Shown here: positions 1-6,928 of the stretch, piece after piece
Layout: each line of letters starts with the position of its first letter
Position numbering within the stretch: position 1 is the first letter of the stretch
Assembly: GCA_902495085.1 (NCBI GenBank)
Contig: CABUWA010000030.1
Coordinates: 1 to 16,150 of the forward strand
Direction of reading: 5' to 3'
Source: an uncultured Collinsella sp.
GTDB taxonomy: Bacteria; Actinomycetota; Coriobacteriia; Coriobacteriales; Coriobacteriaceae
DNA length: 16,150 bases
The notes under the pieces: model-generated
The model's input: only the letters and a program-made list of their open reading frames with translations
Told to the model about the DNA's origin: nothing
Databases searched by the model: none
Program-made: the position numbers and the translations under genes

Positions 1-374
1 CAGTAGGACGCGATATCGACCTTGGTGCGGTGCGCATAGGTGCGCAGCGTGCGCTTGGTGCCGTCGTCGCCGGCGGTCTTTTTGATGATGGCGTCGATGG
101 AGAAATTCTTGTAGAGCGTAACGCCGCCGACGTCGCCGGCTGCATCCTCGGCCGCCTTGAGCTGGTCTTTGGTGGCCTCGAAGGAGGTGGTCACGCGGCC
201 GTCCTCAATCGTGTACGCATCGCGCATGTCGTCGATAAGGCAGCCGATGGAATGCGCTGCGAGTAAAAAGCCCGAGGTGAGAGCGATGCTTCCGCACATA
301 AGCAAAAAGATGCCCAGGTACTTGCCGATATTGCGGCGCAGCTCGCGCGGGAGACGTTTTGCGAGAGGTGTCAT
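1..374 (-). CDS. FtsX-like ABC transporter permease, N-terminal part (runs off window)
   Basis: About 124 residues can be read from an ATG at 374; the frame is open to the window edge, so the C-terminus is missing. The start reads MTPLAKRLPRELRRNIGKYL, a basic amphipathic stretch, followed by one strong membrane segment at about residues 18-41, then a soluble region rich in charged residues. This is the usual start of the large FtsX/MacB-type permeases of Firmicutes and Coriobacteria: cytoplasmic basic head, first membrane helix, long extracytoplasmic domain. The gene starts 8 bases after the stop of the upstream ATPase gene, which supports a two-component ABC unit made by coupled translation. 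The ribosome site is weak (TAGGCGG overlapping the ATPase stop). Substrate is unknown; members of this family move lipoproteins or peptides, or transmit force rather than pump. The family call rests on the N-terminal pattern and the partner ATPase. Confidence 0.75.
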   Translation of the reverse strand, partial: MTPLAKRLPRELRRNIGKYLGIFLLMCGSIALTSGFLLAAHSIGCLIDDMRDAYTIEDGRVTTSFEATKDQLKAAEDAAGDVGGVTLYKNFSIDAIIKKTAGDDGTKRTLRTYAHRTKVDIASY

Positions 375-382
375 GGCGCCGC

Positions 383-1108
<726 letters not shown>

Positions 1109-1189
1109 TGTTAGCCTCGTACTACTTTATGAACGTAATAGTAAACCTTGGCGAACTATTTTGGGGCGAGGCCTAGGATTTATTTCAGA
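1109..1189 (-). promoter_or_regulatory. Gap between two ABC modules, weak candidate promoter
   Basis: This 81-bp gap is AT-richer than its surroundings. On the minus strand TACTAT at 1143-1138 could be a -10 box for the downstream ATPase gene, but no convincing -35 is found at 16-18 bases. GCCTCG at 1114-1119 and CGAGGC at 1167-1172 form a 6-bp inverted repeat with a 47-bp spacing, too weak to call a terminator. Read-through from the upstream exporter operon therefore cannot be excluded. Confidence 0.25.
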
Positions 1190-2395
1190 CTAGGCGTGGG
1201 ATTTGGCGCGTGCGAGGGCCAGGCCTGCGGCGGCGATGGCCACGGCAAAGAGCACGGTGACGCCCAGGTCGCAGGCGATGTCGCCCAGCGCGGCCGGCGT
1301 CAGGTCTGAGGCAAGCGCCTTGCCAATCGCGTCGTTCACCCAATACGTCGGCACAAAGTGCGCCACCGTCTGCACGGCCGAGCCCATCAGCGACAGCGGC
1401 ATCCAAGCGCCGCCCAAAAACGTCATGAGCATGCCGAGCAGGTTGCCCACACCGTTAAGCAGCTCCTCGCGCGCACCCAGGCTCGACAGCGCAAAGCCAA
1501 CGGCCAGAGGCGTGCACGCCAGGGCAAACGTCGCCGCCAGCGCCAGGCACACACGACCCACGCCGACCTCGGCAACCGCGCCGGCAAAGCCCACGACGCC
1601 CATCATGCTCGACACAAACCAGATGCAGACGGTGAGCACTGCAGCAGCCGCGAACACGGCAAGCGAGCGCTGGCGCTCGGAGATTGGGCCGGCATCCATA
1701 CGACGCACGCGCTCGGGCTCGTTCATGCCCGAGAACACCAACCCCACCGATACGATGACCGACGAGATAATCGCGTACGCGTCAAAGTTGAAATACGACT
1801 CGAGCGTGGCGGCGGCAGTCGAGTCGACCTTGACCTGCTCGATCTCGACCTCCGCGCGCTTTGCAGCGGCATGCTCGGCGGCCTTGGCAACGTCGCCGTT
1901 AGAAGCAGCGGGCTCAAGCGCCGCCGCAGCGCCCGCGAGCGAGATCCAGCGCGAGGCCTCGGCAGACGAAAGCGCCGCCGCCATGGTGCCGGAACCGTAG
2001 GTCACGTCGAGCTTGGGCAGGGCCTCCCCCGCGCGGGCAGCCGCAACGAGGTCGTCCTCAAACTCCTCCGGGATAAAGAACACGCAGTCGGCGCTGCCCT
2101 TGGCGCTGTTGCTCTTGGAGAGCGCGTCCGCAAGGTCGTACGTATCGTCGCCGATGCCCGTGACCAGCTCAAAACGCGAACCCAGATGCTTGGTAAGCGC
2201 ACGCGAAAGGTCGCTGTCGTCGCGGTCGACCACGATCACGTTGGCATCGTAGGGCTTGTACTCGGTGAGCTGCGACGAGTTCCAGCTCACCGAGGCCGCG
2301 ATGAATACGCCCATGAGCGAGATGAACACCGTATAGATGAGCAGGTAGAACGGGTGCGCCAGCGCCATGCGAAGCGCGGTCTTAAAGGTGCTCAT
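1190..2395 (-). CDS. ABC-2 type permease, second membrane subunit of exporter
   Basis: A 401-residue membrane protein starting MSTFKTALRMALAHPFYLLI. The ATG at 2395 is chosen because AAGGAG lies five bases upstream; an ATG 15 bases earlier has no such site. The layout is one N-terminal membrane helix (about 17-37), a ~165-residue extracytoplasmic domain (about 38-205), and about five further helices between 207 and 395. This is the ABC2_membrane_3 layout found in NatB, drug and lantibiotic exporters. The extracytoplasmic domain contains an Ala/Glu-rich stretch near 145-190. Its start overlaps the end of the other permease gene by 14 bases, so the two are translationally coupled and probably form a heterodimer driven by the ATPase at 3579-4517. 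The exported compound cannot be told from sequence. Confidence 0.88.
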   Translation of the reverse strand: MSTFKTALRMALAHPFYLLIYTVFISLMGVFIAASVSWNSSQLTEYKPYDANVIVVDRDDSDLSRALTKHLGSRFELVTGIGDDTYDLADALSKSNSAKGSADCVFFIPEEFEDDLVAAARAGEALPKLDVTYGSGTMAAALSSAEASRWISLAGAAAALEPAASNGDVAKAAEHAAAKRAEVEIEQVKVDSTAAATLESYFNFDAYAIISSVIVSVGLVFSGMNEPERVRRMDAGPISERQRSLAVFAAAAVLTVCIWFVSSMMGVVGFAGAVAEVGVGRVCLALAATFALACTPLAVGFALSSLGAREELLNGVGNLLGMLMTFLGGAWMPLSLMGSAVQTVAHFVPTYWVNDAIGKALASDLTPAALGDIACDLGVTVLFAVAIAAAGLALARAKSHA

Positions 2396-3569
2396 AGCGG
2401 CTCCTTCCAAAGATCAGCGTAGCGGCGGCAACGAACAGCAACGCCATAAGGACCAGCGCGCCGGCGCGAACGACAAAGGGGCCCAGGTCCTCAAAGAAAT
2501 ACAGGCGGTTGAACATGTCGCAGATGAGCTTGACGGGGTTGAGCCAGCACTCGGCCGGGCAGGCGCGGGCGACGTCGTCGGCAAGCGCCATCGCCGGCTC
2601 GCCGTAGAGGCCGGCGAACAGGGCGCACGTGGTAGCAAAGCCCGTGAGGATGCCGGACTTGGACGCCTTGCCGCCCTTAACGGGAAGCGTGCCCACAAAG
2701 AGCCCCAGGCCCGTGGCGGCAAGCGCGGAAGCGGCGCCGCCCACCAAACACAGCCCCTCGCGCCCGCCAAAGTCGACGCCCACGACCAGGCGCACGTAGC
2801 CGATTGCGATCGTCATCGAGGCAAAGGAGACCAGCCACGAGCCCACAAAGATACCGGCCAGCGACGCCGTCTTGGAAAGACCGCCCACACAGCGACGCGC
2901 GCCAAGGCCCGACAGATTGGGCTGCAGATCGACGACGCTCAAGGCGGCAAACTCGGCAGACATCATCGCTACCAGGCCAAAGAGCGCGTAATAGTAGATG
3001 ACCGTGCCGTCGGGCGTGGTGCGCGTCAGGCTTACGCGGCGGGTGCCACCCTCGAGCGACAGGGCGCGCGCAACCGCCTCCGGGTCGGCGAGCGCCGCCG
3101 GGTCATCTTGAGCAATCTGGGCCATGAGCTCGGCATTTTGCGTATACGAGCTCGCCACCGTCTCAAGGATGCTGCGGTCGGTGAGTACCGACGAGGCGCG
3201 CGAGCTGTCATAACTCGAAAGCAGTGTGAGCTTGGGTGTGCCCGCGACATCGACCGTGTAGATGCCCGCGACCCCGCCGGCCTTGAGAGCACGGTTCGCG
3301 TCGGCTGCATCGTCGCACTCGTGGATCTCGAGCAGCTGATCGTCGCCCTCCTTGGCAAGCGAGGTCGCCACGTCCTTAAAGGCCGAGGCGTCCCAGGCCT
3401 CGTCCACCACGACGGCAACCGGCACCGGGTCAATCTTGCCGTCGGAGCTGAGGTTCGCGAACATAAACATAAACATCGTGGAAAGCGCGATGGGGAAGAG
3501 AGCGCCCCAGACCCACGTGCTCGGCCGGCGCAGCAGCGTCTTGACCGTGGTGATGATGGTGTTGAACAT
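2382..3569 (-). CDS. ABC-2 type permease, first membrane subunit of exporter
   Basis: A 395-residue membrane protein starting MFNTIITTVKTLLRRPSTW, with a purine-rich site (AGGGGG) five bases before the ATG. It has one N-terminal helix (about 17-40), a ~155-residue extracytoplasmic domain containing the repeated-charge region around 65-100, then helices near 198-222, 237-262, 270-297, 305-322 and 365-388. Length and layout match the ABC2_membrane_3 family and parallel the next gene, which it overlaps by 14 bases. It starts 9 bases after the ATPase stop. Together the three genes make a complete exporter: one ATPase and two different permeases. This heterodimeric plan is that of the linearmycin-type (LnrLMN) and similar antimicrobial exporters; the resemblance is in layout and domain type, not a proven orthology. 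Confidence 0.88.
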   Translation of the reverse strand: MFNTIITTVKTLLRRPSTWVWGALFPIALSTMFMFMFANLSSDGKIDPVPVAVVVDEAWDASAFKDVATSLAKEGDDQLLEIHECDDAADANRALKAGGVAGIYTVDVAGTPKLTLLSSYDSSRASSVLTDRSILETVASSYTQNAELMAQIAQDDPAALADPEAVARALSLEGGTRRVSLTRTTPDGTVIYYYALFGLVAMMSAEFAALSVVDLQPNLSGLGARRCVGGLSKTASLAGIFVGSWLVSFASMTIAIGYVRLVVGVDFGGREGLCLVGGAASALAATGLGLFVGTLPVKGGKASKSGILTGFATTCALFAGLYGEPAMALADDVARACPAECWLNPVKLICDMFNRLYFFEDLGPFVVRAGALVLMALLFVAAATLIFGRSRYEHL

Positions 3570-3578
3570 GGCCGCCCC

Positions 3579-4517
3579 CTAGTCGCGCAGCTCGCGGCCG
3601 GTGATCTCGAGGAACACGTCGTTGAGGGTCGGCGGCTCGGAATAAATGCGGCCAAGCGCCACGTCATGCGAGCGCAGCGCATCGAGAATGTCCGTCAGGT
3701 TATGCGGGCTCGCCTCGCACGAAAACGTGAGCTGGCCCGCCGTCGCCGACAGGTCCAGGACATGTGGCAGGCTCGCGACGGCACCGAGCGCCGCGCTCGG
3801 CACCTCGCCGACCTCGATCACGATCTTCTCGCCCATCTGAATCATGCGCTTGAGCTCGTCGTTGGTGCCCTGCGCCAGCACGCGCCCGCCGTCCATGATC
3901 ATGATGCGGCTGCAGATCTGCTCGACTTCCTCCATATAATGGCTGGTATACACCACCGTGGCGCCCTCGTCGCGCAGGCGGCAGATGCCCTCCAGGATGG
4001 CGTTGCGGCTCTGTGGGTCGACCGCCACCGTGGGCTCGTCAAAGAAGATGAGCTCGGGCTTGTGCGCGATGCCGCAGGCGATGTTGAGGCGACGCGCCAG
4101 GCCGCCCGAGAGCTTGCCGGGGCGAAACTTGGCAAAGTCGCCCAGGCCGACAAAGTCGATTGCCTCGTCCACGAGCGCGCGACGGCGCTTGCGGTCGTTA
4201 ACGTAAAGGCTGCAGAAATAGTCAATGTTCTCGCGCACCGTAAGCTCGTCGAACACCGCCACCTGCTGCGGCACCACGCCGATGCGGCGCTTGAGGTCGT
4301 AGCGGGCGGGCGTCATGGGCTCGCCGAACAGCTCGATGGTGCCCTTGTCGTAGGCGAGCAGCTGCAGGATGCAGTTGATGGACGTGGTCTTGCCCGAGCC
4401 GTTGGGGCCCAACAGGCCAAAGATCTCGCCGGGGGCGATGCTGAGGTTAAAGTGGTCGAGCGCGATAAGGTCGTCGTAGCGCTTGACGAGGTTTTCGACG
4501 TGAACAATGTCTGTCAT
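3579..4517 (-). CDS. ABC exporter ATP-binding protein, DrrA/NatA-like
   Basis: A 312-residue ATPase taken from the ATG at 4517, which has GGAAGGG eight bases upstream and begins the conserved sequence MTDIVHVENLVKRYDDLIAL. A longer reading from 4583 adds 22 residues without homology character and is rejected. Motifs: Walker A GPNGSGKTT at 37-45, Q-loop Gln84, signature LSGGLARRL at 136-144, Walker B FFDEPTVAVDP at 158-168, switch His193. The C-terminal ~85 residues form the extra domain seen in DrrA/CcmA-type ATPases of ABC-2 exporters. The signature has Leu rather than Gln after SGG, common in this subgroup. It is the first gene of the exporter operon and is divergent from the two-component pair, which probably controls it. 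Confidence 0.93.
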   Translation of the reverse strand: MTDIVHVENLVKRYDDLIALDHFNLSIAPGEIFGLLGPNGSGKTTSINCILQLLAYDKGTIELFGEPMTPARYDLKRRIGVVPQQVAVFDELTVRENIDYFCSLYVNDRKRRRALVDEAIDFVGLGDFAKFRPGKLSGGLARRLNIACGIAHKPELIFFDEPTVAVDPQSRNAILEGICRLRDEGATVVYTSHYMEEVEQICSRIMIMDGGRVLAQGTNDELKRMIQMGEKIVIEVGEVPSAALGAVASLPHVLDLSATAGQLTFSCEASPHNLTDILDALRSHDVALGRIYSEPPTLNDVFLEITGRELRD

Positions 4518-4593
4518 GAGGCGGCCCTTCCGTTGATTGCGGCCCGGTACGATTGCATCATCGCAGGAGCCGCCGGCGCGCACCAGTGAGCTT

Positions 4594-4641
4594 TGTCACG
4601 AGTGCGGCGGGGGCGGGCGGGAGGAATGTCACGGTTGCGGC
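4594..4641. promoter_or_regulatory. 15-bp direct repeat in divergent promoter, candidate response-regulator site
   Basis: TGTCACGAGTGCGGC at 4594-4608 and TGTCACGGTTGCGGC at 4627-4641 match at 13 of 15 positions and start 33 bp apart, about three helical turns, so both would face the same side of DNA. They lie between the exporter start (4517) and the kinase start (4684), upstream of both transcription units. This is where a NarL-type regulator from the adjacent gene would be expected to bind. Binding is inference; the repeat is visible. Confidence 0.5.
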
Positions 4642-4671
4642 ACCTGAGCAATCGTCGCACGCGCCATCGCG

Positions 4672-4677
4672 TACAAT
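4672..4677 (+). promoter_or_regulatory. -10 box placing transcription start at the kinase ATG (leaderless)
   Basis: TACAAT at 4672-4677 is one base from the TATAAT consensus. Six bases separate it from the ATG at 4684, so initiation at the usual distance falls on or next to the A of the start codon. No Shine-Dalgarno sequence precedes the ATG. No good -35 is seen at 16-18 bases, consistent with an activated or weak promoter. Leaderless mRNAs are common in Actinomycetota. Confidence 0.5.
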
Positions 4678-4683
4678 ACCCGT

Positions 4684-5829
4684 ATGAACAGGCTATTCGA
4701 CAAATCGATCGTGCTGGTGTGCTGCATCGCGGCCGCCTTAGGCCTTGCTGTGGATGCTCGCTTGGTCGCCGCGTTTTGCATTGGCGTCATCATCGCCGCC
4801 TTGGCCGAAGTCGCGCAAGGCGAACGCACCCGTCACGTCAGCGAGGCCGGTAGCTACGCCTACGTCATCGTAGCCGTTTTTGCGCCGTCGCTTATGCCGT
4901 TTGCGCCCCTCGCCTTCTATGACATCGCGCGACGCGTGCGCCGCGAGCACGCCTGGCCCGCGCTGGGAATTGGCATCGCCTTTGCCTTCGCACTCGTCGG
5001 GAGCCTTCGCGCCGGCGCGCTCACCACCCGAACGCTCCTATTGACCGCCATCCTTTCGACCGCCGCCACCTTACTGTCGCTGCGCACCGCACAGCTCGAA
5101 CGCGAGCAGGAGCGCATGCGCCGCACCCGCGACGAGCTGCAGGAACGAGCCCTCGCGCTCGAGGCACGCAACCGCGACCTTGCCGACCGCCAGGACTACG
5201 AGGTCGAACTCGCGACGCTCGCCGAGCGCGCCCGCATCGCACGCGAAATCCACGACAATGTGGGGCACCAGCTTACGCGCGCCTCGCTACAAACCGAGGC
5301 CCTACGCGTGGTCCACGCCAACGAGCCCGGCGTCGCCGCCGACTTCGCCGACGTCAAGCGCACCGTGGACGAAGCTCTTCAGCTCGTGCGCACCAGCGTC
5401 CACGCGCTCAACGACAACGCGGCGAATCTCTCCGTACAGCTCGAGCGCATCGTGGAGGGGGCGCGCTCAGATGGCGGGCCGCAGATTGAGCTTGAGGTTT
5501 TGGCCGAGCATGCGCCCGCAAATGTCGCCAACTGCTTTGCAGCGGTCCTGCGCGAGGCGCTTTCCAACGCCATGCGCCACGCCCATGCCAAAACCATTAC
5601 CGTGCGATGCATGGAGCATCCGTCGTTTTACCAGCTCGTCGTTACCGACAATGGAACGGGCGGGGTTCGGACAGGCGCCCGCAGCGCCACAGGGGGTATG
5701 GGGCTCACCTCCATGCGCGAGCGTGTCGAGGCGCTTGGCGGCACTTTCACTGCCGGCTCGCGAGTCGGCGCCTCCGGATGGCGCGTGTTTGCCACCATTC
5801 CCAAGCAGCAAGGAGATGAGGGCCGATGA
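4684..5829 (+). CDS. Membrane sensor histidine kinase, HisKA_3 (NarL-partner) type
   Basis: A 381-residue kinase. Residues 8-135 hold about five hydrophobic segments with very short loops and no sizeable extracytoplasmic domain, so it probably senses within the membrane. A charged, coiled-coil-like linker (about 136-180) leads to the HisKA_3 box ERARIAREIHDNVGHQLT with phospho-acceptor His190. The HATPase_c domain follows: N-box LREALSNAMRHAHA (289-302, Asn294), G1 TDNGTG (321-326), G2 GMGLTSMRER (338-347). All catalytic residues are present. The gene overlaps the response regulator by ATGA and is divergent from an ABC-2 exporter. This context, plus the loop-poor sensor, fits the group that detects membrane-active compounds (DesK/LiaS/LnrJ-like). 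The start is set by the conserved hydrophobic N-terminus and the -10 box just upstream; there is no ribosome site. Confidence 0.93.
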   Translation: MNRLFDKSIVLVCCIAAALGLAVDARLVAAFCIGVIIAALAEVAQGERTRHVSEAGSYAYVIVAVFAPSLMPFAPLAFYDIARRVRREHAWPALGIGIAFAFALVGSLRAGALTTRTLLLTAILSTAATLLSLRTAQLEREQERMRRTRDELQERALALEARNRDLADRQDYEVELATLAERARIAREIHDNVGHQLTRASLQTEALRVVHANEPGVAADFADVKRTVDEALQLVRTSVHALNDNAANLSVQLERIVEGARSDGGPQIELEVLAEHAPANVANCFAAVLREALSNAMRHAHAKTITVRCMEHPSFYQLVVTDNGTGGVRTGARSATGGMGLTSMRERVEALGGTFTAGSRVGASGWRVFATIPKQQGDEGR

Positions 5830-6455
5830 GGCTCATAGTCGTCGACGACGACCGTCTGGTGGTCGATTCACTCAAGATTATCCTGGGCGCTCAGCCGCAG
5901 ATAGAGGTGGTGGGCACCGGTGCCGACGGCGACGACGCGGTGGCGCTCTACGCCGAGCACGCACCCGATATCGCGCTGCTCGACATTCAGATGCCAGGGC
6001 GCGACGGCCTTTCGGCGGCGCGCGAAATCCTTGAGCACTACCCCGCGGCACGCGTGGTGTTTCTGACGACATTCTCAGATGACGAGTACATTGTGTCGGC
6101 GCTCAAGCTAGGCGCCCGTGGCTATCTGATCAAGACTGATGTCGCCGCCATTCCTCCAGCGTTGGAGCAGGTCATGGACGGCAAACGCGTGCTCGAGGGC
6201 AAGGCGATTGAGGACATCGATTTTGATGGAGCGGGCGTCGAGGCGGGCACGCCCCACCGGCCCGCGGCCTTCGCCAGCCTAACCGACCGCGAGTTCGAAG
6301 TCGCCGAGCTCATCGCCCGCGGCCTCGACAACAAGGAGATCGCCGCCACCGCCTACATGGGCGAAGGCACCGTGCGCAACCACATCAGCTCAATCCTGGC
6401 AAAGATGGGCCTACGCAACCGCACGCAGATCGCCATCGCCTATCTGCGAGGGTAA
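5826..6455 (+). CDS. Response regulator, NarL/FixJ family (REC + LuxR-type HTH)
   Basis: A 209-residue DNA-binding regulator of standard length. The receiver domain (about 1-118) has acidic residues Asp7-Asp8-Asp9, phospho-acceptor Asp53 in LLDIQMPG, Thr81 and Lys103. After a linker rich in Glu, Asp and Gly comes a LuxR-type HTH at 152-209 with the usual LTDREFEVAELIARGLDNKE opening and the recognition region GTVRNHISSILAKMG. The ATG lies inside the last codons of the kinase gene (ATGA overlap), with AGGAG ten bases upstream, so production is coupled. It should be phosphorylated by the kinase at His190 and act on the divergent exporter promoter, and perhaps on its own; the 15-bp direct repeat at 4594-4641 is the best visible candidate site. 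No clear intrinsic terminator follows; only the small palindrome GGGTAATTACCC overlaps the stop. Confidence 0.94.
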   Translation: MRLIVVDDDRLVVDSLKIILGAQPQIEVVGTGADGDDAVALYAEHAPDIALLDIQMPGRDGLSAAREILEHYPAARVVFLTTFSDDEYIVSALKLGARGYLIKTDVAAIPPALEQVMDGKRVLEGKAIEDIDFDGAGVEAGTPHRPAAFASLTDREFEVAELIARGLDNKEIAATAYMGEGTVRNHISSILAKMGLRNRTQIAIAYLRG

Positions 6456-6516
6456 TTACCCAACGGCCGACCGCTCCGGCATAGCAAAATGTCTGCTACC
6501 GATTTAATGCCATTTC

Positions 6517-6668
6517 AAAACTATGCCGGTTTACGGGGCTAAACTCAGGATCCCCATCCATGACCGCGTTTTCCGCCAAATGACGGCTTATCTACCTGCG
6601 GTTTTATTTTCACAGATATCGGCATGGTTGGGGATTCGGAATCCGGCCCCGTAAACCGGCATAGTTTT
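6517..6668. repeat. Structured intergenic element, copy 1, with perfect 23-bp terminal inverted repeats
   Basis: The left arm 6517-6539 begins AAAACTATGCCGGTTTACGG and is the exact reverse complement of 6646-6668. Further in, GGATCCCCATCCATG (about 6548-6562) pairs imperfectly with CATGGTTGGGGATTC (about 6623-6637), extending the palindrome. The central motif TCTACCTGCGGTTTTATTTT at 6591-6610 recurs with one change in the copy at 14465-14618, at the same distance from both ends. A nine-base flank TGCCATTTC on the left is also shared and is not mirrored on the right. An isolated CCGGCATAG at 6476-6484 looks like a fragment of the right arm. There is no coding capacity and no obvious target-site duplication. 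Most of the 473-bp gap between 6455 and 6929 is taken up by this element, the short repeat at 6710 and two hairpins. Confidence 0.85.
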
Positions 6669-6709
6669 TCGGACGGCCCTGTACGAGCACCTCCGCAAGC
6701 CTCGCGGGA

Positions 6710-6747
6710 CCAAAATGATCCGTTTTCCTCCGTCCCCAAGGAATCAG
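6710..6747. repeat. Short dispersed repeat, copy 1 (38 bp)
   Basis: This begins CCAAAATGATCCGTTTTCCT and ends in GGAATCAG. It matches 14401-14439 apart from two one-base indels and one or two substitutions. Both copies are in the same orientation. It lies 41 bp to the right of structured element copy 1, whereas at the other locus it lies to the left of the element. Function is unknown. Confidence 0.75.
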
Positions 6748-6815
6748 CCGAAACCGCTCGCCACGAAACCGGCCTATCTACTACGTTTAGCCCCTTACCC
6801 CCAACGCACAAAAGC

Positions 6816-6850
6816 GCCGCCACGGAGGAGGGAGATGCCTCCGTGGCGGC
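6816..6850 (-). terminator. Intrinsic terminator of the giant surface-protein gene
   Basis: A perfect 13-bp stem (6816-6828 with 6838-6850) has a nine-base loop. On the minus strand it is followed by GCTTTTG, giving a short U-tract; on the plus strand no T-run follows. It lies about 80 bases after the minus-strand stop at 6929, so it most likely ends the surface-protein transcript. Confidence 0.75.
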
Positions 6851-6890
6851 TGGGGCTGGGGGTGGGGCTATGTTCTGGCTCCCCGCCGGC

Positions 6891-6916
6891 CGCCCGGGGC
6901 CTTTTGGCCCCGGGCG
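6891..6916 (-). terminator. GC-rich hairpin directly after the surface-protein stop
   Basis: An 11-bp perfect stem (6891-6901 with 6906-6916) is closed by a four-base TTTT/AAAA loop, 12 bases after the stop codon. There is no U-tract on the minus strand. It is the first of two stacked hairpins after this gene, with the U-tract terminator at 6816-6850 as the second. It may act as a U-less terminator or protect the mRNA 3' end. The hairpin at 14650-14681 has the same design. Confidence 0.55.
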
Positions 6917-6928
6917 CTGCCAGCGTGC

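Noticed and set aside
4518..4583. Longer N-terminus of the exporter ATPase from an ATG at 4583
   Set aside because: The extra 22 residues have no family character, and the ATG at 4517 has a good ribosome site and starts the conserved ATPase sequence.
2367..4589. Open plus-strand frame of 740 codons opposite the ABC-2 exporter genes
   Set aside because: It crosses three genes with strong motifs on the minus strand; the translation is Arg/Ala/Gly/His-rich with no domain character, typical of an antisense shadow in high-GC DNA.
6508..6669. Structured elements considered as insertion-sequence remnants with a transposase
   Set aside because: The element is ~152 bp with no coding frame, shows no clear target-site duplication, and no transposase is present in the window; a non-autonomous element remains possible and is covered in the findings.
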